Origin: an uncultured Rikenellaceae bacterium
GTDB taxonomy: Bacteria > Bacteroidota > Bacteroidia > Bacteroidales > Rikenellaceae
DNA: 21,326 nucleotides
Direction: 5' to 3'
Assembly: GCA_910588925.1 (NCBI GenBank)
Contig: CAJURV010000034.1
Span: 1-21,326, forward strand
This document shows positions 1-7,353 of the stretch, piece by piece. How positions within the stretch are numbered: position 1 is the first letter of the stretch; each line of letters begins with the position of its first letter. The notes beneath the pieces were generated by a model. It had not been told where the DNA came from. It made no database searches and was given only the letters and a program-made list of their open reading frames with translations. A program made the translations under genes and the position numbers.

Positions 1-30
1 GCGTACGCACGGACCTATAAAATCCCTAAC

Positions 31-49
31 GCGTCCCCGAAGGGGATGC
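31..49. repeat. Short GC hairpin with GAA triloop
   Basis: Positions 31-38 (GCGTCCCC) pair with 42-49 (GGGGATGC), giving eight base pairs including one G-T, around the loop GAA. It is the first of several tight hairpins in this gene-free stretch. Its function is unknown; it is too short and isolated to call a terminator. Confidence 0.5.
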
Positions 50-188
50 AACCGCGCAAGCAACACGAAAACGTCCCTAACAAAAACAAACGTAAACTAA
101 AATGGAAACGCTAATAAATTTCCAACTACACTAAACACAACTACAAAAGACAAGGCAAAGAACGCCGCCCAACAACGACTAATAAAGA

Positions 189-305
189 ACGCCGTAAGGC
201 GTACATCATGCCCGAGCGAAGCGAGTGGCATAAATACGAACAAGCAGACTCAAACACGCCGTAAGGCGTATTCGCACAGGCAGAAAGCCCGAGCGTAGCG
301 AGGGC
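189..305. repeat. Two diverged tandem hairpin units, period 67
   Basis: The 15-mer ACGCCGTAAGGCGTA occurs identically at 189-203 and 256-270. Each copy folds as ACGCC-GTAA-GGCGT, a five-pair stem closed by a GNRA-type tetraloop if transcribed. Each is followed by a second element, GCCCGAGCGAAGCGAGTGGC at 210-229 and GCCCGAGCGTAGCGAGGGC at 287-305. The second elements have complementary ends and a symmetric interior GA-GC-GNA-GC-GA. The order of parts is the same in both units. The linkers differ, so the hairpin parts are better conserved than the sequence between them. Confidence 0.6.
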
Positions 306-330
306 TATCAAACACAAATTCCGCCGTTAA

Positions 331-383
331 ATCCCAAGGAACGAGGGATGAGCGGGCCGGAGCCTCCCCCATCGGAGGCCCGC
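331..383. other. Consecutive stem-loops, possible structured RNA or terminator
   Basis: ATCCC (331-335) pairs with GGGAT (345-349) around a nine-base loop. Two bases later GCGGGCC (352-358) pairs with GGCCCGC (377-383). An inner alternative, GCCTCC (362-367) with GGAGGC (374-379), shares bases with the outer stem, so the two forms partly compete. On the plus strand the structure is followed by TTTA only, a poor poly-U tract, so a standard intrinsic terminator is doubtful. I do not recognise it as a known RNA family. Confidence 0.35.
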
Positions 384-605
384 TTTACGGTTGGGTTGTT
401 ATCGAATGTCTTTGATTAAAGCAAGTTCAGTTACTTTCTCGAAAACCCCGCTCGAGCGGTCCCCCGCAGGCTCCGACCCTGTAACCCCGGGCAATATACC
501 GACAAAAGCCCCCTCACCATGCGGCATACATTTATATAATCCCGCCGAAGAGCTACCACCACTACCCACCAAGAAACAAAACGGGAACTCTAGTAGCTGC
601 ATTAT

Positions 606-642
606 AAAAAAGGCCACACCCAAACAGGTATGGCCTTTTTTT
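606..642. terminator. Bidirectional intrinsic terminator after korB
   Basis: AAAAAAGGCCA (606-616) pairs with TGGCCTTTTTTT (631-642), with a short inner ACC/GGT extension. A-tracts and T-tracts flank the stem on both strands. It lies 23 bases past the korB stop codon and gives a run of U in the minus-strand transcript, so it should end the korA-korB message. The symmetry means it could also stop any plus-strand transcript entering from the left. Confidence 0.85.
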
Positions 643-665
643 ATAAAGCATTTATAATGTAGCAA

Positions 666-1694
666 CTAAAGCTCCCAAGTATCTCCGCTATGAAGCAATT
701 CGTCTACATTGTGAATCTTAGCGGTGTCGTGAATCTCATCGACCTGCTTCTGCAACGACTGTTCATAGGTCTTATCGGCCACATCGCGTATGATGCCCAA
801 TGCCACGGGATAGTCGGGATAACGCATGCCCACGAGCATCATGTGTATGCCCGGATTGGGATTATGAGAGTCGTGAACGAGAATATCCCTCTCGGTCCAT
901 CCGTCCTGACCTATGGTGACTACACGAAGTCCCAAACCCTGAAGCACAAGACCCTTATCGCGATTCTTACCGAATATCATGGGTTCTCCGTGACGGAGCG
1001 TTATGGTACGATCTTCGCGCCACTCCTTATTAGCGAACTGATCGTGCGTTTTATCATTGAATATCACACAGTTCTGCAATATTTCGGTCACTGAGGTACC
1101 GTCGTGTTCGGCAGCTGCGACAAGACATTCTTTGGTAGTGTTCATCTCTACGTCCAACGAACGGGCGAAGAAAGTGCCGCGTGCGCCGAGTACCAGCTCA
1201 CCCGGGGTGAAAGGGTGTTCGATGGTACCGAAAGGCGATGTCTTGGTTATCTTGCCGAGCTTGGAGGTGGGAGAATACTGACCTTTGGTAAGACCGTATA
1301 TCTCGTTGTTGAACAACAATATGTTGATGTCGATATTGCGTCGTATGGCGTGTATGAAATGGTTACCGCCGATAGCGAGCGCGTCGCCGTCGCCCGATAT
1401 CTGCCATACGCTCAACTTGGGATTAGAGACCTTGACGCCTGTGGCTATGGCCGCGGCACGTCCGTGAATGCCGTGAAACCCGAAAGTCTGCATATAATAA
1501 GGGAAGCGAGACGAACAACCTATACCCGAAACGAAAGTAAAACGCTCGTGAGTATAGTTGAGACGTTCCGCAACTTCGGGCAGAGCTTTCTGCACCGAGT
1601 TGAGAATAGCGTGGTCGCCGCATCCGGGACACCATTTCACCTCTTGGTCGCTCTTGAAATCGGCCGGTGTATATTTACAATTTTCCATTGTCAT
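666..1694 (-). CDS. korB: 2-oxoacid:ferredoxin oxidoreductase, beta subunit
   Basis: Beta subunit of an OFOR-type enzyme, 342 residues. With KorA it oxidatively decarboxylates a 2-oxoacid (probably 2-oxoglutarate) with CoA and passes electrons to ferredoxin, or runs in reverse for CO2 fixation; the enzyme is cytoplasmic and oxygen-sensitive. The thiamine-diphosphate site is visible as GDGD (residues 101-104) followed by NNEIYG (129-134). Cys22 and Cys25 (CPGCG), Cys60 (GIGCS) and Cys209 fit the four ligands of the proximal [4Fe-4S] cluster. It starts 15 bases after the korA stop, so the pair is one transcript. A second ATG two codons into the reading frame is an equally possible start. Whether the substrate is 2-oxoglutarate or another 2-oxoacid cannot be settled from sequence alone. 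Confidence 0.93.
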   Translation of the reverse strand: MTMENCKYTPADFKSDQEVKWCPGCGDHAILNSVQKALPEVAERLNYTHERFTFVSGIGCSSRFPYYMQTFGFHGIHGRAAAIATGVKVSNPKLSVWQISGDGDALAIGGNHFIHAIRRNIDINILLFNNEIYGLTKGQYSPTSKLGKITKTSPFGTIEHPFTPGELVLGARGTFFARSLDVEMNTTKECLVAAAEHDGTSVTEILQNCVIFNDKTHDQFANKEWREDRTITLRHGEPMIFGKNRDKGLVLQGLGLRVVTIGQDGWTERDILVHDSHNPNPGIHMMLVGMRYPDYPVALGIIRDVADKTYEQSLQKQVDEIHDTAKIHNVDELLHSGDTWEL

Positions 1695-1709
1695 TCTTCT
1701 TTGTGTTTT

Positions 1710-3560
1710 TTACTCGGCTAAAAGCTCATTGAATTTTTCGATCAGTTCGGTCACAGTGAAAGGAAGACCCTGTGTCTTGTTGAACTGCTTGTAATCGAAC
1801 TTCTGATGTGTCATGCGCAGATAGTTGGCAAATTGACCCTCGTTAAGCTCGCATACAACGATCTTCTTGTAACGCGCCAGTATGTCGCCCGTGTTCTTGG
1901 GAAGCGGGTTTATATAGTTGAAGTGACACAACGACACATCTTTGCCCTCCTCGCGCAGAGCCTTGACAGCACTGTAGAGATGACCCCATGTGCCGCCCCA
2001 GCCCACTACGAGAAGCTCGCCTCCGTTATCGGAACCGTATACGGTCTGTTCGGGAATGTAGTCGGCCACCCGAGCCACCTTGTCGCGACGTATGTCGACC
2101 ATACGCTGGTGGTTGATGGGATCGTGCGATACCGAGCCTTTGAGGAAGTCTTTTTCGAGACCGCCCACACGGTGTTCCACCCCTTTGGTACCGGGCAGAG
2201 CCCAACGACGGGCAAGACGTTCTTCGTCACGCGCATACGGCATGTAGCCGCCCTCCGGAGCCTCGTTTACGATGGGGGGATTGATGGCGGGATAATCTTT
2301 CATAGAGGGTATGCGCCACGGTTCGGAGCCGTTGGCTATGAAACCGTCGTTGAGCAATATGACTGGAGTCATGTGCTCCATGGCTATCTTACCGGCCATA
2401 AAGGCATAGTGGAAACAGTTTGAGGGGGTGCTACCCGCCATAACGACCAAAGGACACTCGCCGTTACGTCCCCATAGGGCCTGCATGAGGTCGCTCTGCT
2501 CCGTCTTGGTGGGCAGACCGGTAGAGGGACCGCCACGCTGAACATCGACTATGACGAGAGGCAACTCCGTCATGACGGCCAGACCTATGGCTTCGCTCTT
2601 GAGCGACAGACCGGGCCCCGAGGTGGTGGTTACGGCGAAACTACCCGCATACGCCGCACCTATGGACGTACAGATGCCCGCTATCTCGTCCTCTGCCTGC
2701 AATGTCTTCACGCCCAAATCCTTGCGTTTAGCAAGCTCCTCGAGTATATGGGTAGCGGGGGTAATGGGATAGGAGCCGCAGAAAAGCGGACGACCGCTCT
2801 TCTCCGAAGCCGCTATGAAACCCCACGCCGTAGCCTGGTTACCGTCTATGCTACGATAGGTTCCCTTCTCGAGAGAGGCCGGAGCGACGGTGTAGGTGCT
2901 GGCGAAAGTGTGAGTGTTATGGGCGTAGTTGTAACCGGCATTGAGAACCTTTTTGTTGGCATCGGCCACATCGGGTTTCTTGCCGAACTTCTTGTCTATG
3001 AAACGTTCGGTATGGTCGCACGGGAGATTGAACATGAAGTAGCAGATACCCAACGCGAACATATTCTTACACTTCACTACGCTTTTGTTGTCGAGAGGAC
3101 TATCCTTCAGCGTCTCTTTGGTCATAGATGTGATGGGCGCATAGACTATGTTGTAGCCGTCTATACCCAGCTCCGCGAAAGGATTATCGCTCTTGAAACC
3201 GGCCTTTTCTATGCCCTTGTCGTTGAACGAGTCTATATCCACTATCACCGTAGCCGTCTTCTTTAGCCATTTGGCATTGGCCTTGAGAGCGGCAGGATTC
3301 ATCGCGACCAGAACGTCGCAATAGTCGCCCGGAGTATTGACACGATGGCTCCCGAAGTGAAGCTGGAAACCCGACACGCCGCTTACGGTACCTTGCGGAG
3401 CGCGTATCTCGGCGGGAAAATCTGGAAAGGTAGAGACACCGTTACCCAAATATGCCGAGGTGTCGGTGAATAGGGTGCCGGTCATCTGCATGCCGTCGCC
3501 CGAGTCGCCGGAAAAACGTATAACCACGTCATCTAGCGCTGTTTCAGTTTTTTTCTCCAT
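1710..3560 (-). CDS. korA: 2-oxoacid:ferredoxin oxidoreductase, fused gamma-alpha subunit
   Basis: Partner of KorB, 616 residues, the usual length of fused gamma-alpha subunits. The gamma domain fills about residues 10-190 and opens with the glycine-rich FSGDSGDGMQMTG (16-28). The alpha domain follows, with GNQATAWG (240-247) and the conserved YPITP (264-268) that contacts thiamine diphosphate and substrate. No delta (ferredoxin-like) subunit gene lies beside it, so an external ferredoxin is presumably the acceptor. The gene has its own predicted promoter at 3615-3645 and a palindrome in the 5' leader, and the message ends at the terminator at 606-642. The name korA reflects the commonest annotation in Bacteroidales; specificity for 2-oxoglutarate is inferred. 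Confidence 0.93.
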   Translation of the reverse strand: MEKKTETALDDVVIRFSGDSGDGMQMTGTLFTDTSAYLGNGVSTFPDFPAEIRAPQGTVSGVSGFQLHFGSHRVNTPGDYCDVLVAMNPAALKANAKWLKKTATVIVDIDSFNDKGIEKAGFKSDNPFAELGIDGYNIVYAPITSMTKETLKDSPLDNKSVVKCKNMFALGICYFMFNLPCDHTERFIDKKFGKKPDVADANKKVLNAGYNYAHNTHTFASTYTVAPASLEKGTYRSIDGNQATAWGFIAASEKSGRPLFCGSYPITPATHILEELAKRKDLGVKTLQAEDEIAGICTSIGAAYAGSFAVTTTSGPGLSLKSEAIGLAVMTELPLVIVDVQRGGPSTGLPTKTEQSDLMQALWGRNGECPLVVMAGSTPSNCFHYAFMAGKIAMEHMTPVILLNDGFIANGSEPWRIPSMKDYPAINPPIVNEAPEGGYMPYARDEERLARRWALPGTKGVEHRVGGLEKDFLKGSVSHDPINHQRMVDIRRDKVARVADYIPEQTVYGSDNGGELLVVGWGGTWGHLYSAVKALREEGKDVSLCHFNYINPLPKNTGDILARYKKIVVCELNEGQFANYLRMTHQKFDYKQFNKTQGLPFTVTELIEKFNELLAE

Positions 3561-3576
3561 TATTCGTATTTTTTAG

Positions 3577-3591
3577 GCTATATGATATAGC
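3577..3591. promoter_or_regulatory. 15-bp palindrome in the korA leader
   Basis: GCTATAT-G-ATATAGC is a perfect seven-base inverted repeat around one central base. It lies between the predicted transcription start (about 3608) and the korA start codon at 3560. The one-base centre fits a dimeric protein-binding operator better than an RNA hairpin. Nothing here identifies the regulator. Confidence 0.45.
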
Positions 3592-3614
3592 ATCCTTTTT
3601 CAGACAATACAGGA

Positions 3615-3645
3615 CGAAGGTAGCCCTTTTTTCCTATGGAACAAA
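3615..3645 (-). promoter_or_regulatory. Predicted Bacteroidota promoter of korAB
   Basis: Read on the minus strand, TTTG (3642-3645) is followed after 19 bases by TACCTTCG (3615-3622), one mismatch from the -7 consensus TAnnTTTG. The spacing equals that of the best promoter in this window (12963-12993). The predicted start of transcription gives a leader of roughly 50 bases. Confidence 0.55.
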
Positions 3646-3802
3646 TTTTTACACGACATTTTTCGCCACACGCCGTAAAGCCTCGCCCAACCGTTTCATG
3701 CAAAAAATCCGTAAGCTGTGAGAATGTTCGACTTCCCATAATAAGGTCATCCTACTCGCGCGAACGAGTGTCAGGAAGACACTGCATGGCCTCCGGCACC
3801 TC

Positions 3803-3869
3803 GCGGCGGGCATATACTTCCCGATTTGTCAATTAATAAAGTATTCCGGTTATCCATTCTGCCCGCCGC
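3803..3869. terminator. Nested inverted repeat downstream of the helicase gene
   Basis: GCGGCGGGC (3803-3811) is the exact reverse complement of GCCCGCCGC (3861-3869). Inside, ATACTT (3814-3819) matches AAGTAT (3839-3844). The loop is long and no clear U-tract follows on the minus strand, so factor-independent termination is uncertain. It begins about 20 bases after the helicase stop codon and may protect or end that message. Confidence 0.35.
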
Positions 3870-3887
3870 AAGGCGCTACATTTTACC

Positions 3888-5309
3888 CTACCAATAGTCG
3901 GGAGGATCTATGAAAAAGTCGTCGTCGAAACCGATAAAATACAACCGTTCCACACCTCGGGTTATAGCCGTGTAAAGCCACCGCAACAACTCTATGGTTA
4001 TGACCTCCTCGCCCCAAAGCATCCTGTCTATGAAAACCGCGCTCCACTGACCGCCCTGAGCCTTGTGACAGGTCACCGCATATCCGAATTTTATCTGCAG
4101 GGCGTTATAGTAGTCGTCCTCCTTTATCTTTTTGTATCTCTCGCTCTTGCGCGTATATTCCGAGTAGTCGGCCTCCAGCCCCTCGAACAGCCTCTGCGAC
4201 GCATCCCTGTCGAGCGAGGGGGTAACGCTGGAGAGCGTGTCGAGCATCACCTTGGCATACACTCCGGCATCATCGTAGTCGGGAAACGTGAGCGACGCTT
4301 CCACGAAACGCAGACCGTGCAACTCCTCGTAACGGCGCACCCTGCCTACACGCGCCATGTCGCCGTTCGCTATGAAGTCGAGACCGCACTCCTCGTTACC
4401 GTAGTGATAGTTGTTGCGCACCACCATCACCATGTCGCCCGAGGAGAGCTCCTCCTCCTGCATGAGAACCCTCGTCCTGATACCCTCGTTGAAACGGTTT
4501 GCCTGCTTGTTGGAACGGGTGATGACGACGGTCTGGTCGCTACCGTACATGGAATAACAGCTCTCCAGCTCGTCGAGGAACATGGAGCCGTTGATGGCCT
4601 TTACATCGTCGTAATCCAAAGAGAATTTTGGAAGACGCGGCACCCCCTCCTCTATTATGCGCCGTACCTCGGTAGCTGCCGCCAATATGCCGGACTGACG
4701 CTTCTGACGCACCACCTGACGCATACGCAGATAGCGCACCGTGCCGTAAGCCGACATGGTACCCGGGTCGAGAGCCGGCGAGAGCGGGGAACCCACCGGA
4801 GGCAACTGAGCGTCGTCGCCCACTATTATAAGACGACAGTTATCGCCGCTATTGACAAAACGCACCAGATCCTCGATCAGATCGCCGCTCCCGAAGATAT
4901 TGTTCTCGAACGACGACCCCGATATCATGGAGGCCTCGTCCACTATGAACAGGCCGTTCTTCACCTTATTATAGTTAAGGTCGAAACTCTCTACGAGCGC
5001 CGATTTCTGACGATATATGCGCTTGTGTATAGTCATGGCGCCGCCGCCGGCATATCCGCCCAACACTTTGGCGGCGCGTCCCGTGGGGGCCAACAGAGAC
5101 AGCGGCACCCTCATGGAACGCATAACCGAAGCGAAAGCGGCTATCACGGAGGTCTTTCCCGTACCGGCATAACCGCTTATTATCATTATCTCCCCTTTGG
5201 GACTGTTTAGGACAAAATCGGCCAAAGAGTCTATAACGTCCGCCTGATCGTCGGTAGGTTCATGCCCGAACACCTCCTTTATGCGTGAGACTATATCGTC
5301 GGTAATCAT
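3888..5309 (-). CDS. Compact RecD/UvrD-like superfamily 1 DNA helicase
   Basis: A 473-residue ATP-dependent helicase. Walker A is GYAGTGKTS (46-54), Walker B is VDEAS (123-127) and motif III is VGDDAQLPPVG (163-173). The C-terminal RecA-like domain has TCHKAQGGQW (413-422) and YTAITRG (446-452), the UvrD_C_2 signature seen in RecD. It is shorter than RecD2, lacking the large N-terminal part, and no recB or recC lies nearby. The ATPase core starts almost at once after a short helical segment, so the chosen ATG is sensible. A weak -7-like box, TATTTTTA on the minus strand at 5337-5344, lies 28 bases upstream. A role in DNA repair or processing is inferred; the exact substrate is unknown. It is transcribed divergently from the gene at 5419. 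Confidence 0.85.
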   Translation of the reverse strand: MITDDIVSRIKEVFGHEPTDDQADVIDSLADFVLNSPKGEIMIISGYAGTGKTSVIAAFASVMRSMRVPLSLLAPTGRAAKVLGGYAGGGAMTIHKRIYRQKSALVESFDLNYNKVKNGLFIVDEASMISGSSFENNIFGSGDLIEDLVRFVNSGDNCRLIIVGDDAQLPPVGSPLSPALDPGTMSAYGTVRYLRMRQVVRQKRQSGILAAATEVRRIIEEGVPRLPKFSLDYDDVKAINGSMFLDELESCYSMYGSDQTVVITRSNKQANRFNEGIRTRVLMQEEELSSGDMVMVVRNNYHYGNEECGLDFIANGDMARVGRVRRYEELHGLRFVEASLTFPDYDDAGVYAKVMLDTLSSVTPSLDRDASQRLFEGLEADYSEYTRKSERYKKIKEDDYYNALQIKFGYAVTCHKAQGGQWSAVFIDRMLWGEEVITIELLRWLYTAITRGVERLYFIGFDDDFFIDPPDYW

Positions 5310-5379
5310 ATTCGAATGAGGAAAAGTTAAAAATCATAAAAATATTGCCCTATAAAGTACGAGCATATCCAAATTTTTA

Positions 5380-5387
5380 TAACTTTG
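5380..5387 (+). promoter_or_regulatory. Predicted -7 box upstream of the 205-aa gene
   Basis: TAACTTTG matches the Bacteroidota -7 consensus TAnnTTTG exactly. No good TTTG lies at the usual distance, but the flanks are very A/T-rich. The predicted transcript would start near 5394 and have a leader of about 25 bases. The same octamer precedes secA. Confidence 0.6.
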
Positions 5388-5418
5388 CAAAAAAAACTAA
5401 AATAAAAAGATAATCCAA

Positions 5419-6036
5419 ATGAAAAAATCAGTTAAGAATCTGCTTCAGGTCGTATTGCTGGTAATCGTGTGCCTTATGGCGTACGCGGTCTATATGCAGA
5501 TCAAGACACCCCTCGATTTTCAGGAGATCAAGAAAGTACGTGACGAAGCCGTCATCAGCCGTCTGAAAGACATCCGCACCGCAGAGCGCGCCTACAAGCA
5601 GCTCCATTCCAAGTACACCGGTTCTTTCGACACCCTTATCGAATTCATCAAGAACGACTCGATGGTATATCTCATCAAGACCGGTTCCGAAGACGACTCT
5701 GTAGCCGTAGCCAAAGGTCTGGTTAAGACGGTGGCTGTCAAGGTGGCCGTTATGGACACAATCTTCAAGAAAGGCTTCAACCCCGACGAGATACGTTACA
5801 TCCCTTACACCAACAAGGTAGAGTTCCTTTTGGCCGCCGACACCCTCGTGACCGGCTCCAAAGTGACTATCCCCGTTTTCGAGGCCAAAGCCCCGTTCAA
5901 GACCTATCTCGCCGACGAAGAGTATCATCAGGAGCTCGTAAACCTGATCGACAAACAGAAGACCATCGGCAAGTATCCCGGCATGAAAGTAGGTTCCATA
6001 ACCGAAGCTACCAACGATGCGGGCAACTGGGAATAA
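5419..6036 (+). CDS. Membrane-anchored protein of unknown function (205 aa)
   Basis: I do not recognise a named family with confidence. A basic start (MKKSVKN) is followed by one hydrophobic helix at about residues 8-26, giving an inner-membrane anchor or uncleaved signal with the rest outside the cytoplasm. Next comes a charged helical stretch (about 35-65) running into a YTGSF-type turn, then a beta-rich region. This outline resembles pseudopilins such as GspG: helix, then a Tyr-containing turn. The prepilin cleavage motif (Gly before Phe/Thr-Leu-x-x-Glu) is absent, so that is only an analogy. Isoleucine is coded by ATC at 13 of 15 sites, unlike the next gene, which suggests high expression. 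Its last 20 bases overlap the DUF3822 gene. An exact -7 box lies upstream. Confidence 0.8.
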   Translation: MKKSVKNLLQVVLLVIVCLMAYAVYMQIKTPLDFQEIKKVRDEAVISRLKDIRTAERAYKQLHSKYTGSFDTLIEFIKNDSMVYLIKTGSEDDSVAVAKGLVKTVAVKVAVMDTIFKKGFNPDEIRYIPYTNKVEFLLAADTLVTGSKVTIPVFEAKAPFKTYLADEEYHQELVNLIDKQKTIGKYPGMKVGSITEATNDAGNWE

Positions 6037-6733
6037 TAGTTCCGGCTCCAAAGATCTGTCCATCCTTATATATAGGGGTGGACTTTCTTTTTTCGACCGG
6101 CAAAACGGCAAAACGGAGCACTATAAAACCGCCGCAAGCGGTATAATGTCGCCTCACGAGGCATGCGCCGCCGTGGAGGGCTACTACTCCATGCACACCG
6201 CCCACAAAAGCGCCATGGCTGTGGTGGCTGACCGTTGCAGCACCGTCGTTCCCCAAAAGCTGTTCGACGAGAAACTGACTGCCGAATACATGGAGTGCGC
6301 CGGCATAGATACTATGGACCGGGACATAATATCGGCCCGCAGCTACGACATGGTTTTTCTCACGGCCATAGACAAGGCCCTGCACGAAAGAATAGACGCC
6401 ATATATAAAGAGAGCGTGATAACCGCCCCCGCGGCATTGTCGGTAGCATGCACCTACCGTCACGCCTCGCGCGGCACGATCGTAATCGTCGACGTTGCAG
6501 GAGATACCATGACGCTGACATTGCGTCACGGCAAACGGATATTATTCATAGACACCCTGCCCGTCGCCTCGCACGAGGATATGGTATTCTATATAGAACG
6601 GCTGCTCAGGGACAACGACCTCGACGCCCCCACCGTAGTATGCGCCGGCATGGCCGCTACCGCCACTGCCGAAGTATTGGGACGCTATTATAAGGTAACG
6701 GCGGTGAATACGGAGGACTATTTTACAATATAA
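6017..6733 (+). CDS. DUF3822 family protein
   Basis: A 238-residue protein fitting DUF3822, a Bacteroidota family often found just upstream of rsmD. The C-terminal half has the rhythm of an actin-like/RNase H fold: GTIVIVDVAGDTMTLTL (about 154-170) resembles a phosphate-binding beta hairpin, and VVCAGMAATATAEVLGRYYK (about 213-232) a nucleotide-binding loop. This is my fold inference, not a database result. The start ATG lies inside the previous gene (20-base overlap, different frame), which favours translational coupling. Stop to rsmD start is five bases. Isoleucine is coded by ATA at 13 of 16 sites, the reverse of its upstream neighbour. Function unknown. Confidence 0.8.
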   Translation: MRATGNNSSGSKDLSILIYRGGLSFFDRQNGKTEHYKTAASGIMSPHEACAAVEGYYSMHTAHKSAMAVVADRCSTVVPQKLFDEKLTAEYMECAGIDTMDRDIISARSYDMVFLTAIDKALHERIDAIYKESVITAPAALSVACTYRHASRGTIVIVDVAGDTMTLTLRHGKRILFIDTLPVASHEDMVFYIERLLRDNDLDAPTVVCAGMAATATAEVLGRYYKVTAVNTEDYFTI

Positions 6734-6738
6734 CCGAC

Positions 6739-7302
6739 ATGAGAATAGTTAGCGGAACTCACAGGGGCCGCACCATAGAGCCGCCCCGCGGATTCAAGGC
6801 CCGTCCTACGACGGACTTCGCCAAAGAGAACATATTCAACGTGTTGTCGAATCTATACGACTTCGAAGGGCTCGACATCCTCGACCTCTTCTCGGGCACA
6901 GGATCAATAAGCTACGAATTCGCATCGCGTGGGGCAGCACGCGTGGTCTCCGTAGAGGCCGACAGAATGCACAGGAGCTTCATAGAGGCTACGGCCGGCA
7001 AGATGGGGTTGACGGCCATAAAATCGGTGCTCGGCGACGCATTCAACTTCGTGCGTTGCACTACGGACAAATTCGACATAATCTTCGCCGACCCACCTTA
7101 CGATTTAGAGGGCACGGACGAATTGCCGGACATTATCATGCAGCGCGGCTTACTGAAGCCGGAGGGCATATTCGTATTCGAGCACTCGAAACACAAAGAT
7201 TTCACGGACCATCCGTATTTCACCCGGCACCGAAGCTACGGAAGCGTCAACTTCTCTATCTTCGAACCGCACGTAGCGGCGGACGGGAGGCAGGATAAAT
7301 AA
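6739..7302 (+). CDS. rsmD: 16S rRNA (guanine966-N2)-methyltransferase RsmD
   Basis: A 187-residue class I methyltransferase that methylates N2 of G966 in 16S rRNA during small-subunit assembly, using S-adenosylmethionine. The N-terminus MRIVSGTHRGR and the RPTTDFAKENIFNVL stretch (22-36) are typical of the family. The cofactor loop is DLFSGTGS (49-56), the acidic residue follows strand two at Glu73, and the catalytic motif is DPPY (118-121). Length is normal. It starts five bases after DUF3822 and is probably co-transcribed with it and the gene at 5419. Confidence 0.93.
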   Translation: MRIVSGTHRGRTIEPPRGFKARPTTDFAKENIFNVLSNLYDFEGLDILDLFSGTGSISYEFASRGAARVVSVEADRMHRSFIEATAGKMGLTAIKSVLGDAFNFVRCTTDKFDIIFADPPYDLEGTDELPDIIMQRGLLKPEGIFVFEHSKHKDFTDHPYFTRHRSYGSVNFSIFEPHVAADGRQDK

Positions 7303-7353
7303 GACATCCTGAACAGCTGAACATCATATATAAATCACGTTAAACATCAGTAT

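Larger units (their letters stand above)
1..605. other. Gene-free region rich in short hairpins
   Basis: I see no convincing gene here. The region holds a perfect-loop hairpin at 31-49, two related hairpin units at 189-305, a pair of consecutive stems at 331-383 and a 12-bp palindrome (CCGCTCGAGCGG) at 448-459. Between them the sequence is A-rich on the plus strand. Open frames of 88 codons exist on both strands between 391 and 665. They lie opposite each other, have low-complexity composition, run into the terminator and match no family I know, so I treat them as chance. The region is downstream of korB, and any upstream neighbour lies outside the window. Confidence 0.6.
3561..3887. other. 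Intergenic region between helicase and korA
   Basis: No gene is supported here; a 66-codon plus-strand frame at 3636-3836 has no recognisable content. The region contains the korA promoter (3615-3645), a palindrome (3577-3591), a small hairpin AGTGTC/GACACT at 3767-3783 and a nested inverted repeat at 3803-3869 just past the helicase stop codon. Confidence 0.6.

Noticed and set aside
400..520. Possible cobalamin or TPP riboswitch
   Set aside because: A few cytosine-rich stretches recall parts of such elements, but the required conserved blocks and their order are missing on both strands.
391..665. Opposed 88-codon open frames on both strands
   Set aside because: They mirror each other, run into the terminator at 606-642 and show no family motif; the length is within chance for this composition.
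4065..5210. A 381-codon plus-strand frame opposite the helicase
   Set aside because: It is fully antisense to a gene with clear helicase motifs and its translation has no recognisable domain; long shadows are common opposite such codon usage.
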